DNA of 50,266 nt, taken from positions 1-50,266 of the forward strand of contig JAPWUU010000007.1 of assembly GCA_028275365.1 (NCBI GenBank). Reading direction: 5' to 3'. Each line of letters starts with the position of its first letter. Within the stretch, counting starts at the first letter, position 1. The stretch is from Candidatus Caldatribacterium sp. Its GTDB lineage: Bacteria > Atribacterota > Atribacteria > Atribacterales > Caldatribacteriaceae. The translations under genes and the position numbers were made by a program. Of this stretch, positions 1 through 8,476 are shown in pieces. Below the pieces are notes generated by a model. That model was not told the origin of the DNA. It worked only from the letters and a program-made list of their open reading frames with translations, and did not search any database.

Positions 1-482
1 GGAATCGCCTCGTAGTCAAGATCCCGGAAACACTCCACGATCACCCTGCCCGTTGCCCGCTCGTACTCTTTTTCGATCTCCTCCCGGGTCAGAAGGCGAG
101 TACACGGAACGGGACCGAAGAAGGTATCCGCCTGAGTGGTCCCAAGGCAGGGGATGCTCCTTTGTGCCTGAGCAAAGACACAGGCCCAGGAAGAATGGGT
201 ATGGGCGACCCCACCAATTTTTTCGAAGTTCCTGTAGAGCTCAAGGTGCGTCGGGGTATCCGAGGAAGGGTTGAGCTCTCCCTCCACCACCTTTCCTTCA
301 AGGTCCACCACCACCATGTGCTCTGCCTTGAGCACTTCATAAGGGACACCGCTTGGTTTAATGACCACAAGACCCCGTTCCCGGTCAATCCCGCTCACGT
401 TCCCCCAGGTGAGCAGCACAAGTCCCTGACGTTGCAGTTCGAGGTTAGCTTGCCAGACCGCTTGCTTGAGTTCCTCAAGCAT
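1..482 (-). CDS. araD: L-ribulose-5-phosphate 4-epimerase (3' part beyond the window)
   Basis: Class II aldolase/epimerase that interconverts L-ribulose-5-P and D-xylulose-5-P, a cytoplasmic step of pentose use. The visible 160 residues follow E. coli AraD closely: start MLEELKQAV, then [22 protein letters not shown], the PSSDTPTH segment (Asp about 75) and the zinc-binding HTHSSW (His 94 and 96), then [16 protein letters not shown]. The fourth zinc ligand lies beyond position 1, so the gene is truncated by the window, not visibly broken. Its ATG overlaps the stop of the upstream flavodoxin gene by 8 nt, so the two are probably translationally coupled. AraD-like proteins also include L-fuculose-P aldolases, but the match through the N-terminal half is to AraD. 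Confidence 0.93.
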   Translation of the reverse strand, partial: MLEELKQAVWQANLELQRQGLVLLTWGNVSGIDRERGLVVIKPSGVPYEVLKAEHMVVVDLEGKVVEGELNPSSDTPTHLELYRNFEKIGGVAHTHSSWACVFAQAQRSIPCLGTTQADTFFGPVPCTRLLTREEIEKEYERATGRVIVECFRDLDYEAI

Positions 483-951
483 GGTTTTCTCCTCCCCCTG
501 TTACAAGTATCCTCAGGAAACGGGCAAATTTCCTTGCTTTTTCAAGCTCTCTCTCCCCGGGTTTTCCCCGGTTGATCCCTCCAAACACCCACAGTATCCC
601 AAAGGTATCATACCCCTTGCAGGTAAAACTCCCAAGCACGGCAAAACCCCTCTGCCTCAGGAGTTCCTCAAGGGACCGGTTAGCGCTGGCTCTCCCCAGG
701 CCACTTGTGGAAAAGACAAACGCCTTTTGTCCCTGCCCACAGGGCAAACGCTCCACAAAAGCCACAAGTCGCTTGTGGAATCTCCCAAAGTAGATCCCGG
801 AGCCAAAACCCACAAGGTCAAAGGCTGCAAGGTCCTCTGGCGCCAGTTCTTCAGGCTCCCGGATCTGGCTTTCGAGCACCTCTCCCATGGCCTGGGCTAT
901 GCGTCGGGTGTTCCCGTGGTGGACCGACACAACCACGATGAGGCTTTTCAT
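475..951 (-). CDS. flavodoxin-domain protein (158 aa)
   Basis: Small FMN-binding flavodoxin-like protein, probably an electron carrier or NAD(P)H-quinone-type reductase. The N-terminus [22 protein letters not shown] is a beta strand followed by the phosphate-binding loop (S-x-H-x-G-N-T), as in flavodoxins; [13 protein letters not shown] and [10 protein letters not shown] match the isoalloxazine-contacting loops. The ATG at 951 is preceded by AAGGAG, which is why this start was chosen over a longer reading frame that has no ribosome site. It is the first gene of a two-gene unit with araD and is divergent from the PAS-LuxR gene, with 72 nt between them. The substrate or partner cannot be read from the sequence. 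Confidence 0.85.
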   Translation of the reverse strand: MKSLIVVVSVHHGNTRRIAQAMGEVLESQIREPEELAPEDLAAFDLVGFGSGIYFGRFHKRLVAFVERLPCGQGQKAFVFSTSGLGRASANRSLEELLRQRGFAVLGSFTCKGYDTFGILWVFGGINRGKPGERELEKARKFARFLRILVTGGGENHA

Positions 952-964
952 TTGCTTCTCCTTC

Positions 965-993
965 TTGCCTTCCTCCTCCCCTTCCGGTATTCT
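965..993 (+). promoter_or_regulatory. promoter for the PAS-LuxR gene
   Basis: TTGCCT (965-970), a 17-nt spacer, then TATTCT (988-993). The predicted start near position 1000 gives a short leader containing the GAGGAGGG ribosome site used by the TTG start at 1024. On the opposite strand TAGAAT (994-989) with TTTCCC 17 nt upstream could serve the flavodoxin gene, so the two promoters would overlap. Confidence 0.55.
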
Positions 994-1023
994 AAAAGAA
1001 AAACTCGAGGAGGGAAACCCCTC

Positions 1024-1836
1024 TTGGACATCCTGAGCATTCCGGGTGAGATGCTCGATACTCTCGAAGAGGGTGTGAGCATTCTCGACACTTCCTTTCG
1101 CATCCTTGAGATGAACACCACCATGCATCGGTGGTATGCCCATCGAAAGTTCCGTCCCGGTGAGAAATGCTACAGGATGTACCACGGAAGCAACACTCCC
1201 TGCACTTTTTGTCCTGCCCGCAACGCCCTCCGGGAAAGGCGTGTTGCCACGGGAATCGTCCCCTACCATGGACCACAGAGAGAAATCCGGGGATGGCAGA
1301 GGCTCATTGTTTTTCCGCTCTGTAACGGAGACGGGAAGATTGTCGGCGCCATCGAGTATGTGGAGGACATCACAAAAGAAAAAGCGCTCGAAGCAGAAGT
1401 GGAAAAGTTTAGGATCACCGAACGCCTCCTCAGGGGACAGGTTGCCCTGCTTGGAGAGCTCCTTGAAAAGGAGAAGGAGGAGAACCGCCGCCGAGAAGAG
1501 GAACGCCGGAGGCTCTTTGCCACCGGTATTCGGCCACTCCTTTCTCTGCTTCGAGAAACCCTCCCCTTCGAGGTTCAGAGAATGCTCCTTGACACCCTCG
1601 AGAAAGCCCTGGATAACCTCTGCGGAGGACAGGACATACCCCAGGCGCCTTCCCTAACACCCCGAGAATGGGAGGTTGCCCGACTCCTTACCCAGGGATT
1701 AACGAGTAAAGAGATTGCCGAGGTCCTTTCGATTTCCAAAAAGGCTGTGGACTTCCACCGGAGCAACATCCGGAAAAAACTGGGAATCCAGAGGACGAAG
1801 GAATCGCTCTTTGCCGCTCTGCGGCGCTCGGAGTAA
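1024..1836 (+). CDS. PAS-domain LuxR-family transcriptional regulator
   Basis: Cytoplasmic one-component regulator of 270 aa. The TTG at 1024 is chosen because GAGGAGGG sits 9 nt upstream; the reading frame extends further 5' but runs antisense into the flavodoxin gene. Residues about 8-118 form a PAS fold (MLDTLEEGVSILDTSFRI, ending GAIEYVEDITKEK). It carries three cysteines, CYRMYHGSNTPCTFCP (Cys 49, 60, 63), a C-x10-C-x2-C pattern that suggests a redox, metal or Fe-S sensing pocket. Residues 119-165 are a charged predicted coiled coil. The C-terminus (210-255) is a GerE/LuxR helix-turn-helix: LTPREWEVARLL, GLTSKEIAEVLSISKKAVDFHRSNIRKKLG. Divergent placement from the flavodoxin/araD pair and co-direction with the OYE gene make both candidate targets. 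Confidence 0.88.
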   Translation: MDILSIPGEMLDTLEEGVSILDTSFRILEMNTTMHRWYAHRKFRPGEKCYRMYHGSNTPCTFCPARNALRERRVATGIVPYHGPQREIRGWQRLIVFPLCNGDGKIVGAIEYVEDITKEKALEAEVEKFRITERLLRGQVALLGELLEKEKEENRRREEERRRLFATGIRPLLSLLRETLPFEVQRMLLDTLEKALDNLCGGQDIPQAPSLTPREWEVARLLTQGLTSKEIAEVLSISKKAVDFHRSNIRKKLGIQRTKESLFAALRRSE

Positions 1837-1837
1837 T

Positions 1838-1861
1838 CCTGGGACTTCCCGGGGATTTTTC
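1838..1861 (+). terminator. intrinsic terminator after the PAS-LuxR gene
   Basis: CCTGGG-ACTT-CCCGGG hairpin (1838-1853, 6 bp including one G-T pair) followed by GATTTTTC, immediately after the TAA at 1836. The stem is short, so termination may be partial and the OYE gene downstream may be read through. Confidence 0.5.
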
Positions 1862-1923
1862 TGGTATTCCCTTCCGAGTTTCTCCCCCGTATCCTTGAGG
1901 AAAAAAGGAGAGGAGAGAAGTTC

Positions 1924-3162
1924 ATGGAAAAATCCCCTCTTTTCACCCCCATTGCTATCGGGAAGAAAGAAGCCACGAATCGTCTGGTCATCAACGCCAT
2001 GGAGTGCTGTGACTCTGATGAACTCGGTAATCCCTCTCCCCGAACCTACCGGCGCTACGCCAGGCTCTTTGAGGGGGGCGCAGGGGTGATCTTCCTTGAG
2101 GCCATCACCACAAGCTACGAGAGCCGGGCCCGCCTGAACCAGCTGAGTATCATGCCCCACAATGCTAAACCCCTCGAGAAGTTCGTTGCCGAGATGAAGC
2201 GTGTGAACCCCAAACCGCTTTTCATCTTCCAGCTCACCCACGCAGGAGAGCTGAGCAACCCCGAGTTCTCTCGAAGGGTCTGCGTGAAGCCTCTTCCAGG
2301 CCTTGGCGGGGACCTTCTCAGCGAAGAGGACGTTGACGCCATCATCGACCAGTTCGTCCTGGGCGCAAGGATTGCCTACGATGCAGGAGCCGATGGTGTT
2401 GACGTGAAGCTCTGCCACGGGTACCTTGGAACCCAGATCCTGCGTCCTTACAACGACCGTCCCTGGAAGTATGGGGGGCCCTGGGAGCGGCGGCGGCAAT
2501 TCGCCTTTGAAATCTACGAGCGGATACGCAAGGCAATTCCCGACCCGAATTTCCTTTTGGGCTCCAAGGTCACCATGTGGGAGGGGATTCCGGGAGGACA
2601 GGGCTGTGCCGGTCCGGACACGGCCATCATGGACCTCTCTGAACCCCTTGATCTCCTCCGGGGTCTCAAGGAACGGGGAGCGAATTTCATCCTTGTCTCG
2701 GCAGGAAATCCCTCGCTCACCATTGCCCTGGCGCACCCGGACAAACGTATCCCCGATTACGCTTACCTCCACCACTACTTCCAGAAAGAGGCCCGAAAAG
2801 TCCTTGCTCCGGAAGTCGTCACCATGGGGTCGGCGTACTCCATCTTCCGGGACGGGAACAATAATTTCCTCGGCGTAGAACGGGAAAAGAGCTCCCTGCT
2901 CTACTGGGGGAAGAAAAACATCGAGGACGGCGTGGTGGACATGATCGCCGTCGGCCGGCAGTCTCTGGCAGACCCCTTCCTCCCCAAAAAGCTCCTTGAA
3001 GGAAAGCCCGAAGAGGTCCGGTGGTGCACGCTCTGCGACGCCTGTATGGAACTCCTCATCCGGCAACAGCCCACCGGATGCGTGGTGCACGAGAAAGAGT
3101 ACGCCGAAATCCTCCGGGAAACCCGCAAAAAGTATGGGGTTTTGAAATTCAAGCACACGTGA
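1924..3162 (+). CDS. NADH:flavin oxidoreductase, Old Yellow Enzyme / dienoyl-CoA reductase-like TIM barrel
   Basis: FMN-dependent ene-reductase-type protein of 412 aa, which would reduce an activated C=C bond. It has the TIM-barrel half of the 2,4-dienoyl-CoA reductase family: FQLTHAGELSN (flavin contact), GADGVDVKLCHGYLGTQILRPYNDRPWKYGG (the family's H-x2 active-site region and the N-R-x-D/GG segment), and a C-terminal GVVDMIAVGRQSLADP. Then comes WCTLCDACMELL and a fourth Cys 11 residues later, a [4Fe-4S]-type cluster motif. It ends about 40 residues after this, so the second FAD/NADPH-binding half of dienoyl-CoA reductase is absent and electrons must come from elsewhere. AGGAGAGAAG precedes the ATG. 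The natural substrate is unknown. Confidence 0.85.
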   Translation: MEKSPLFTPIAIGKKEATNRLVINAMECCDSDELGNPSPRTYRRYARLFEGGAGVIFLEAITTSYESRARLNQLSIMPHNAKPLEKFVAEMKRVNPKPLFIFQLTHAGELSNPEFSRRVCVKPLPGLGGDLLSEEDVDAIIDQFVLGARIAYDAGADGVDVKLCHGYLGTQILRPYNDRPWKYGGPWERRRQFAFEIYERIRKAIPDPNFLLGSKVTMWEGIPGGQGCAGPDTAIMDLSEPLDLLRGLKERGANFILVSAGNPSLTIALAHPDKRIPDYAYLHHYFQKEARKVLAPEVVTMGSAYSIFRDGNNNFLGVEREKSSLLYWGKKNIEDGVVDMIAVGRQSLADPFLPKKLLEGKPEEVRWCTLCDACMELLIRQQPTGCVVHEKEYAEILRETRKKYGVLKFKHT

Positions 3163-3424
3163 AGGAGAGTTTTTCCTCGAGATACCGGTGGAGCACACGG
3201 CACAGGTCCTCGAACTCCAGAATCCCCACCACACGGCCTGTGCCGTCCTCGGTAACTGCAAGGGTTCTATTTGCTGCAAGAATCATCTGGCGCAGGGCGT
3301 CCTCCAAAGACGCAGAAACGGATACAGAAGGACAGGTACCGGGGAGTTCCTGGATTTTCCGGAGAGGCGCATCCCCAACCCGGATCGCCCGGAGCACCCG
3401 AACGAAGAACGCCACCGTTGCCAC
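3149..3424 (-). CDS. small CBS-domain protein (91 aa)
   Basis: Short protein with one CBS-like unit: VGDAPLRKIQELPG, then SVSASLEDALRQMILAANRTLAVTEDGTGRVVGILEFEDL. CBS units normally bind adenine nucleotides as pairs, so this chain would need to dimerise. The GTG start lies 2 nt beyond the stop of the DsrE gene with no obvious ribosome site of its own, suggesting translational coupling. Its 3' end overlaps the convergent OYE gene by 14 nt. It could instead be the remnant of a longer CBS protein. Function unknown. Confidence 0.6.
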   Translation of the reverse strand: MATVAFFVRVLRAIRVGDAPLRKIQELPGTCPSVSVSASLEDALRQMILAANRTLAVTEDGTGRVVGILEFEDLCRVLHRYLEEKLSFTCA

Positions 3425-3426
3425 CC

Positions 3427-3774
3427 CTAAAGCACAAGCACCGTAAAGCCCTCTTCGGCGAAGCGCCGGATACTCGGGTGGCCGTTCATCTCATCAAGCA
3501 GGGGAAGACCTTCCTGCTGTACCGCCCCAAGGACCCCCATTTTGGCCGAGCATGCCCTGCAGGCTCCGGCAATACCTCCCTGGGACTTCACTTTGTCATA
3601 AAGGGTATGGAGCGGGTGGTCCTTTTGGGAAAGACGGGGGATAAGCCGTGTGGCCGCTCCCTCAAAGACAATTTTCAGAACCTTTCCCGACACCGCATAG
3701 TCCAGAGCGTACAAAAGTACGTGGATGAAACACATCTCTTCATCCCGGAAGACGAAAAATACGGTTTTCTCCAC
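3427..3774 (-). CDS. DsrE-family sulfur-relay-like protein
   Basis: Cytoplasmic DsrE/DsrF-like small protein (about 115 aa). It has the family's Rossmann-like start (KTVFFVFRDEEMCFIHVLLYALDYA), LKIVFEGAATRLI, and a cysteine pair in GACRACSAKMGV, the position used by DsrE/TusD-type proteins for persulfide transfer. The GTG at 3774 is preferred because AAAGGGGG lies 8 nt upstream; a GTG at 3783 is also possible but sits on that site. It lies between mutY and the CBS gene on the same strand. The sulfur donor or acceptor is not evident from neighbours. Confidence 0.8.
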   Translation of the reverse strand: MEKTVFFVFRDEEMCFIHVLLYALDYAVSGKVLKIVFEGAATRLIPRLSQKDHPLHTLYDKVKSQGGIAGACRACSAKMGVLGAVQQEGLPLLDEMNGHPSIRRFAEEGFTVLVL

Positions 3775-3809
3775 ATGGTTCACCCCCTTTACAGGAAGAA
3801 AACCTGAAC

Positions 3810-4889
3810 CTAAGGCCGGTATTCCTCAGGACACCCCAGCGCAAGAGCTTTCCGAAAGAGCGAAGGCAGAGGGTACTGGAAAAGTTCACGAAAGGCTACC
3901 CACGCTGCTTCTGAAAGCATACCCGTTCTTTTCCCGGAGACCCTGAGGACCCTCGCCCGCACCCGGTACCGGGTATAGGCATGGGCGACCACTCCACATT
4001 CCTCCAAGGCCAGAGGCAAGAAACCGTAACGCTTGCCAAGGGCGTCAAGCCACGCCCGGGGGTCCTCCCCATCCTGCTCCCTGAAGGGCAGTCCCCAGAG
4101 ACCCGGAAAGAGTTTGCCTTCGCTCTTTGTGAGGAGTACCTCTTCCCCCGCACAGCACACCGCAACGCACATCTCAAGAAGGACACGCTGTTGCCGGACA
4201 CGACGCTCCTTCCTCGCATCCTTCACAAAGGCGCAGAACTCCCGGAAAGGGCACGGAGAACAGCGAGGTTTTCGGGAAAGGCAGACCAGCGACCCGAAAT
4301 CCATCAGAGCCTCGTTGAGATGACGAGCTTTCCCGGAAGGCACACGGGCAATGAGGAGGTTGCCTATCTCACGGAGGTCCACATCTTCCCCAGCACCGAA
4401 AACCCTTGAGAGCACACGCCGCACATTGGTGTCAAGCGCAAGCACAGGCAAGTTGTACCCTATGCCTAAGATGGCCGAGGCAATATACGGTCCGATGCCC
4501 GGAAGGCGCCGCAGAGTTCTGAAATCTGCAGGGATACGGCCCTGGAAATGCTCCACAATCCTCTGTGCCGCTTCATGGAGGTGGTGAGCCCTCCGGTAGT
4601 ACCCGAGGCCTTCCCAGGCAAGGAGCACCTCTTCCCGCAAGGCCGAGGCTAAAGCGAAGACGTCGGGGAAACGCTCAAGGAAGCGGCAGTAGTAGGGAAC
4701 AACCCGAGGCACCTGGGTCTGAGCAAGCATCACCTCCGCAACGAAGACCCGATACGGAGAGTACTCAGCTCTCCAGGGAAGATCCCGCCGATTATTTGCA
4801 AACCACTGGAAAAGGCGCTCGAGGAATTCCTCCAGGTGCAGGAGCCCCGGGGTTTCTCGGGGACCCCTGCCTTCTCGATTACTCCTCAA
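3810..4889 (-). CDS. mutY: A/G-specific adenine DNA glycosylase MutY
   Basis: Removes adenine mispaired with 8-oxoguanine. The N-terminal domain has WFANNRRDLPWR, the catalytic Glu in VAEVMLAQTQV, the helix-hairpin-helix LPGIGPYIASAIL, the catalytic Asp in LALDTNVRRVLSR and a complete [4Fe-4S] loop C-x6-C-x2-C-x5-C (CLSRKPRCSPCPFREFC). A C-terminal NUDIX-like domain follows (KLFPGLWGLPF), but the 8-oxoG-recognition FSH motif is replaced by YTR in VAHAYTRYRV. The start is uncertain: the only in-frame ATG/GTG/TTG near the family N-terminus is the TTG at 4889, overlapping the dppA stop by 11 nt, with no good ribosome site. It is the last-but-two gene of the dpp unit. Confidence 0.9.
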   Translation of the reverse strand: MRSNREGRGPRETPGLLHLEEFLERLFQWFANNRRDLPWRAEYSPYRVFVAEVMLAQTQVPRVVPYYCRFLERFPDVFALASALREEVLLAWEGLGYYRRAHHLHEAAQRIVEHFQGRIPADFRTLRRLPGIGPYIASAILGIGYNLPVLALDTNVRRVLSRVFGAGEDVDLREIGNLLIARVPSGKARHLNEALMDFGSLVCLSRKPRCSPCPFREFCAFVKDARKERRVRQQRVLLEMCVAVCCAGEEVLLTKSEGKLFPGLWGLPFREQDGEDPRAWLDALGKRYGFLPLALEECGVVAHAYTRYRVRARVLRVSGKRTGMLSEAAWVAFRELFQYPLPSLFRKALALGCPEEYRP

Positions 4890-6465
4890 GCCACACACTC
4901 TGGAAGTACTTCCGGTCCAGAGGATGGAGCACAAACCCTTTGACGTTTTTCCGGAACACCATCTGGAGCTTGGCGTGCGCCAGAGGCACCCAGGGGGCGT
5001 CGTTGTGGATGATTTCCTGAGCCTTCCTGTAGAGGGCCTCACGCTCCTTCTGGTCATACGTTTGCTGGGCTTTGATGAGAATTTCGTGGAGCTCGTCGTT
5101 CCGGTAAAACGCCACGTTCCCGGCACTCCCTACAATGGCATTGTCCTTGTCAAGGAGCACGTAGAGGAAGTTGTCGGGGTCACCGTTGTCCCCAATCCAC
5201 CCGAGAAGGCACATGGGGTGCTTTCCTGCCTCAGTCTCCTGGAGGTAAGTCCCCCACTCCACGGTGTAGATGTTCGCTCGGATGCCCACCTCTTCGAGGT
5301 CTGCCTGGATGGCCTCAGCGATTTTCGGGGGATCGAACATGTACGGGCGGGAAACCGGCATGACCCAGAGCGTCGTCTCAAAGCCGTTGGGGTACCCCGC
5401 CTCAGCAAGGAGTGCTTTCGCTTTCTCCGGGTCGTACTCGTAATCCTTTATATCATCGTTGTACCCCCACATGGTGGGCGGGATGGGGTTCTTCGCCGGG
5501 ATCGCCGTCCCCTTATAGAGGTGCTCCACGATGGCTTTTTTGTTGATTGCGTGGTTTATGGCCCTCCGGACCCGAACGTCCCCAAAGGGTTTCTGGAAGC
5601 CGGGGGTGTCCTCCCCCATGTTCATGGCGAGATACCCAACGTTGATGCCGGGAAGCTCAAGGAGGACAAGATCAGGGTTTTTGGCAATCCGCTCAAGGTC
5701 ATCGGGGTTCGGGTACTCCATGCAGTGAATGGAACCCTTCTCAAGCTCAAGAAGCCGCACCGAAGGGTCGGGAATGACTCGGAAGATGATGCGGTCAAGA
5801 TACGGACGTCCACCCCAGTAGTCCTCAAAAGCCTCCACCGTCATGTGGTCATCCTTCACCCACTCCACGAATTTGAAGGGCCCTGTACCCACCGGGTTTT
5901 TGAAGAAGTCTCCCTTGTACTTCTCACAGGCGGTGGGGCTCACAATCGCCACGGTGAACATGGCCATGCTCGTGAGGAAGGAGGCATTGGGTTGAGAGAG
6001 GGTGATGCGCACCGTGTAGTCGTCGACCTTCTCCACATCCTTCACGTAGCTGAACATCCACTGCCAGTACGCCCACTCCCCGTACTGATGGAAGGGATGA
6101 TTGGGGTCAAACTGGCGCTTGAAGGAGTACACCACAGCGTCGGCGTTGAAGTCGGTACCGTCGTGGAACTTGACCCCCTTGCGGAGGTGGAAGGTGAAAG
6201 TGAGCCCGTCCTCGGAAACCTCCCAGGATTCGGCAAGCCATGGCTCGATTTCAGTAGTCCCGGGCTTATACCGGACAAGCCCTTCGAACATCGCATCCGT
6301 CCGGGTGATGGAAATCCCGTCCGTTACGTCCGCCGGGTCAAGGCGCGTGGCGTCCCCAGCACTCCCGTAGATGAGCGTTCCACCGTACCTCGGCTCCGAA
6401 GCCCAGACAAAACCCGCGCCCAAAACGAGAAACACACCGACCACAAGGAGCAACACCTTTCGCAT
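4879..6465 (-). CDS. dppA: peptide/nickel-type ABC transporter substrate-binding protein
   Basis: Extracytoplasmic SBP_bac_5 (DppA/OppA) family lipoprotein-like or secreted binding protein, 528 aa, the usual family length. The signal peptide is MRKVLLLVVGVFLVLGAGFVWAS with cleavage near ASE; there is no lipobox cysteine. Family landmarks: YGGTLIYGSAGDATRLDPAD, the signature AESWEVSEDGLTFTFHLRKGVKFHDG, NPVGTGPFKF and VRRAINHAINKKAIV. AAGGAGGG precedes the ATG at 6465; an upstream in-frame start lacks such a site. It follows dppF and also has its own extended -10 promoter, consistent with the higher demand for binding protein. Dipeptides, oligopeptides or some sugars are all possible ligands for this family. 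Confidence 0.93.
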   Translation of the reverse strand: MRKVLLLVVGVFLVLGAGFVWASEPRYGGTLIYGSAGDATRLDPADVTDGISITRTDAMFEGLVRYKPGTTEIEPWLAESWEVSEDGLTFTFHLRKGVKFHDGTDFNADAVVYSFKRQFDPNHPFHQYGEWAYWQWMFSYVKDVEKVDDYTVRITLSQPNASFLTSMAMFTVAIVSPTACEKYKGDFFKNPVGTGPFKFVEWVKDDHMTVEAFEDYWGGRPYLDRIIFRVIPDPSVRLLELEKGSIHCMEYPNPDDLERIAKNPDLVLLELPGINVGYLAMNMGEDTPGFQKPFGDVRVRRAINHAINKKAIVEHLYKGTAIPAKNPIPPTMWGYNDDIKDYEYDPEKAKALLAEAGYPNGFETTLWVMPVSRPYMFDPPKIAEAIQADLEEVGIRANIYTVEWGTYLQETEAGKHPMCLLGWIGDNGDPDNFLYVLLDKDNAIVGSAGNVAFYRNDELHEILIKAQQTYDQKEREALYRKAQEIIHNDAPWVPLAHAKLQMVFRKNVKGFVLHPLDRKYFQSVWLEE

Positions 6466-6545
6466 TGTGAACCCTCCTTTCCAGGATACGGGGGAGAGAA
6501 ACTGTGGCAACCGAAGGACCATGTCCCCTCCCTTTCCGTGGTCTC

Positions 6546-6554
6546 ATTATACCA
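6546..6554 (-). promoter_or_regulatory. extended -10 promoter for dppA
   Basis: TGGTATAAT on the minus strand (6554-6546), an extended -10 element overlapping the last codons of dppF. No good -35 is visible. The predicted start near 6538 leaves a leader of about 73 nt ending in AAGGAGGG. Confidence 0.55.
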
Positions 6555-7524
6555 TTTCCCATCCTCCATAGAGATGGCAGAACACCACATGCTCTGGGTT
6601 GAGAAAGAACGCTCCCGGCGGGTACACCGCACAGATGTCCATCCGTTCCGGGCAGCGGGTATGGAAGCGGCATCCGGAGGGAGGACGGAGAGGGCTTGGG
6701 GGATCGCCCTCAAGGAGCATGCGCTTCCAGGGACGCGAAGGGTCAGGAACCGGAAGGGCGGCAAGGAGCGCCCGGGTGTAGGGATGAAGGGGATTGGCGA
6801 ACAGCTCCTCACAAGGGGCAATCTCGACGATTTTTCCCAGGTACATCACGGCAACCCGGTGGGAGATGTACCGCACAACGCTCAGGTCGTGGGCAATGAA
6901 AAGGTACGAAAGGCGCAGGCTCTCCTGAAGGTCGCAGAGCAAATTGAGAATCTGCGCCCGAATGGAGACGTCAAGAGCCGACACCGGTTCGTCGCACACC
7001 ACAAACTCAGGCTCAAGGATGAGTGCCCGAGCAATGCCGATGCGCTGTCTCTGCCCTCCTGAGAACTCATGGGGGTAATTCCGTAAAAGACGTACGTCAA
7101 GTCCCACGCGCTCGGCAATGGCCTCCACCTTCTCCCTCCGGATCCTGAGATTGCGCTCTCCGTGGATGATGAGCGGCTCCTCAAGAATGGCAAACACCGT
7201 TTTCCGAGGATTCAGGGAAGCAAAGGGGTCCTGGAACACCATCTGCATGCGACGACGATAGGGATGGAAATCCCGTAAAGAAAGACTCAGGATGTCCTTC
7301 CCCTCAAACAGCACTCGCCCTCCCGTCGGTTCCACAAGACGAAGGATACACCGGGCAAGGGTGCTCTTCCCACAGCCCGTTTCTCCCACAAGCCCCAGGG
7401 TCTCCCCCTGAAAAATCGTCAGGGATACTCCGCTTACAGCGTCAACCGTGAGCTTCTCCCCCCACCGGTTTCCGGAAAGAACGAACTGCTTCCTGAGATC
7501 CACAACTTCTACAAGAGGTGGCAT
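6547..7524 (-). CDS. dppF: dipeptide/oligopeptide ABC transporter ATPase (DppF-like)
   Basis: Cytoplasmic ATPase that powers the DppBC channel together with the DppD ATPase. 325 aa from ATG 7524: [14 protein letters not shown], Walker [11 protein letters not shown]-loop [16 protein letters not shown] signature [15 protein letters not shown], Walker [15 protein letters not shown] and switch [13 protein letters not shown]. The C-terminal oligopeptide-transporter extension has the cysteine-rich [14 protein letters not shown] segment. It starts 16 nt inside the end of dppD, so the pair is coupled. Confidence 0.94.
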   Translation of the reverse strand: MPPLVEVVDLRKQFVLSGNRWGEKLTVDAVSGVSLTIFQGETLGLVGETGCGKSTLARCILRLVEPTGGRVLFEGKDILSLSLRDFHPYRRRMQMVFQDPFASLNPRKTVFAILEEPLIIHGERNLRIRREKVEAIAERVGLDVRLLRNYPHEFSGGQRQRIGIARALILEPEFVVCDEPVSALDVSIRAQILNLLCDLQESLRLSYLFIAHDLSVVRYISHRVAVMYLGKIVEIAPCEELFANPLHPYTRALLAALPVPDPSRPWKRMLLEGDPPSPLRPPSGCRFHTRCPERMDICAVYPPGAFFLNPEHVVFCHLYGGWEMV

Positions 7525-8474
7525 GCCACTTCGTGTCCCTTCTCCACTTCCCGAAGCGGGGGCTCTTCCGCAAAACAAAGAGCGATGCGCCTCTGGCAGC
7601 GAGGATGGAAACGACAACCCGGAGGCGGGGAGAGCAAATCAGGAACCGTTCCGGGAATGACTTCAAGACGCTGCTTTTTGCTCTCGGCACGGGGAAGGGC
7701 CCCAAGAAGGGCCCGGGTATAGGGGTGGAGAGGTCGGGCAAAAAGTGACAGAACACTGGCCTTCTCCACGATTTTCCCGGCGTACATGACGGCAACCCGT
7801 TCACAGTGCTCGGCCACAACACCAAGATCATGGGTGATGAGGAGCACAGCGGTTTTCATTTCCTTCTTGAGCGTCCTGATAAGCTCAAGAATCTGAGCCT
7901 GAACCGTGACATCAAGGGCCGTTGTGGGTTCATCGGCAATGAGGAGTTTCGGTCGACATGCCAGCGCCTGGGCAATCATGACCCGCTGGCGCATGCCTCC
8001 TGAGAGCTGATGGGGATAGGCATGGATGCGCCGTTCCGGCTCTGGAATACGAACCATGCGGAGGAGCTCTATGGCCCTCTCCTTTGCCTCTCTTCGTGAG
8101 AGCCCCTGGTGCACCATGAGCACCTCGATGATGCCCTCCCCAACGGGGAACACCGGGTCCAGGGAGGTCATGGGCTCCTGGAAAATCATGGAAATGCTCT
8201 TCCCCCGGATGCGCTGCATTTCCTTCTCGCTCTTTTCCACAAGGCTCTCTCCGGCGAATTCGATTGTTCCCTCCACAATCCTCCCCTGGGGCTTCGGGTA
8301 GAGCTTGAGGATGGACAGTGCCGTCATGCTCTTGCCACACCCCGACTCCCCCACAAGACCCAGGGTTTCCTCCTCGTCAAGGGTGAAGCTCACACCGTCG
8401 ACCGCCCGAATGACTCCCCGGGGGGTAAAGATATAGGTTCTGAGATTCTCCACCACAAGCAGTTCCTTCCCCAT
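7509..8474 (-). CDS. dppD: dipeptide/oligopeptide ABC transporter ATPase (DppD-like)
   Basis: Second ATPase of the peptide importer, 321 aa. Walker [11 protein letters not shown]-loop [20 protein letters not shown], signature [15 protein letters not shown], Walker [15 protein letters not shown], switch [13 protein letters not shown]. It carries the family C-terminal tail with [14 protein letters not shown]. The ATG at 8474 lies 2 nt after the dppC stop. Order B-C-D-F-A on one strand gives a complete importer. Confidence 0.94.
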   Translation of the reverse strand: MGKELLVVENLRTYIFTPRGVIRAVDGVSFTLDEEETLGLVGESGCGKSMTALSILKLYPKPQGRIVEGTIEFAGESLVEKSEKEMQRIRGKSISMIFQEPMTSLDPVFPVGEGIIEVLMVHQGLSRREAKERAIELLRMVRIPEPERRIHAYPHQLSGGMRQRVMIAQALACRPKLLIADEPTTALDVTVQAQILELIRTLKKEMKTAVLLITHDLGVVAEHCERVAVMYAGKIVEKASVLSLFARPLHPYTRALLGALPRAESKKQRLEVIPGTVPDLLSPPPGCRFHPRCQRRIALCFAEEPPLREVEKGHEVACHLL

Positions 8475-8476
8475 CG

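Noticed and set aside
1699-3279. 526-codon minus-strand frame opposite the OYE gene
   Set aside because: Antisense shadow of a clear OYE-family coding sequence with no motif of its own.
4924-7062. 712-codon open frame on the plus strand opposite dppA and dppF
   Set aside because: It is exactly antisense to two well-conserved transporter genes, has no ribosome site and its translation shows no domain; high GC leaves long antisense frames open.
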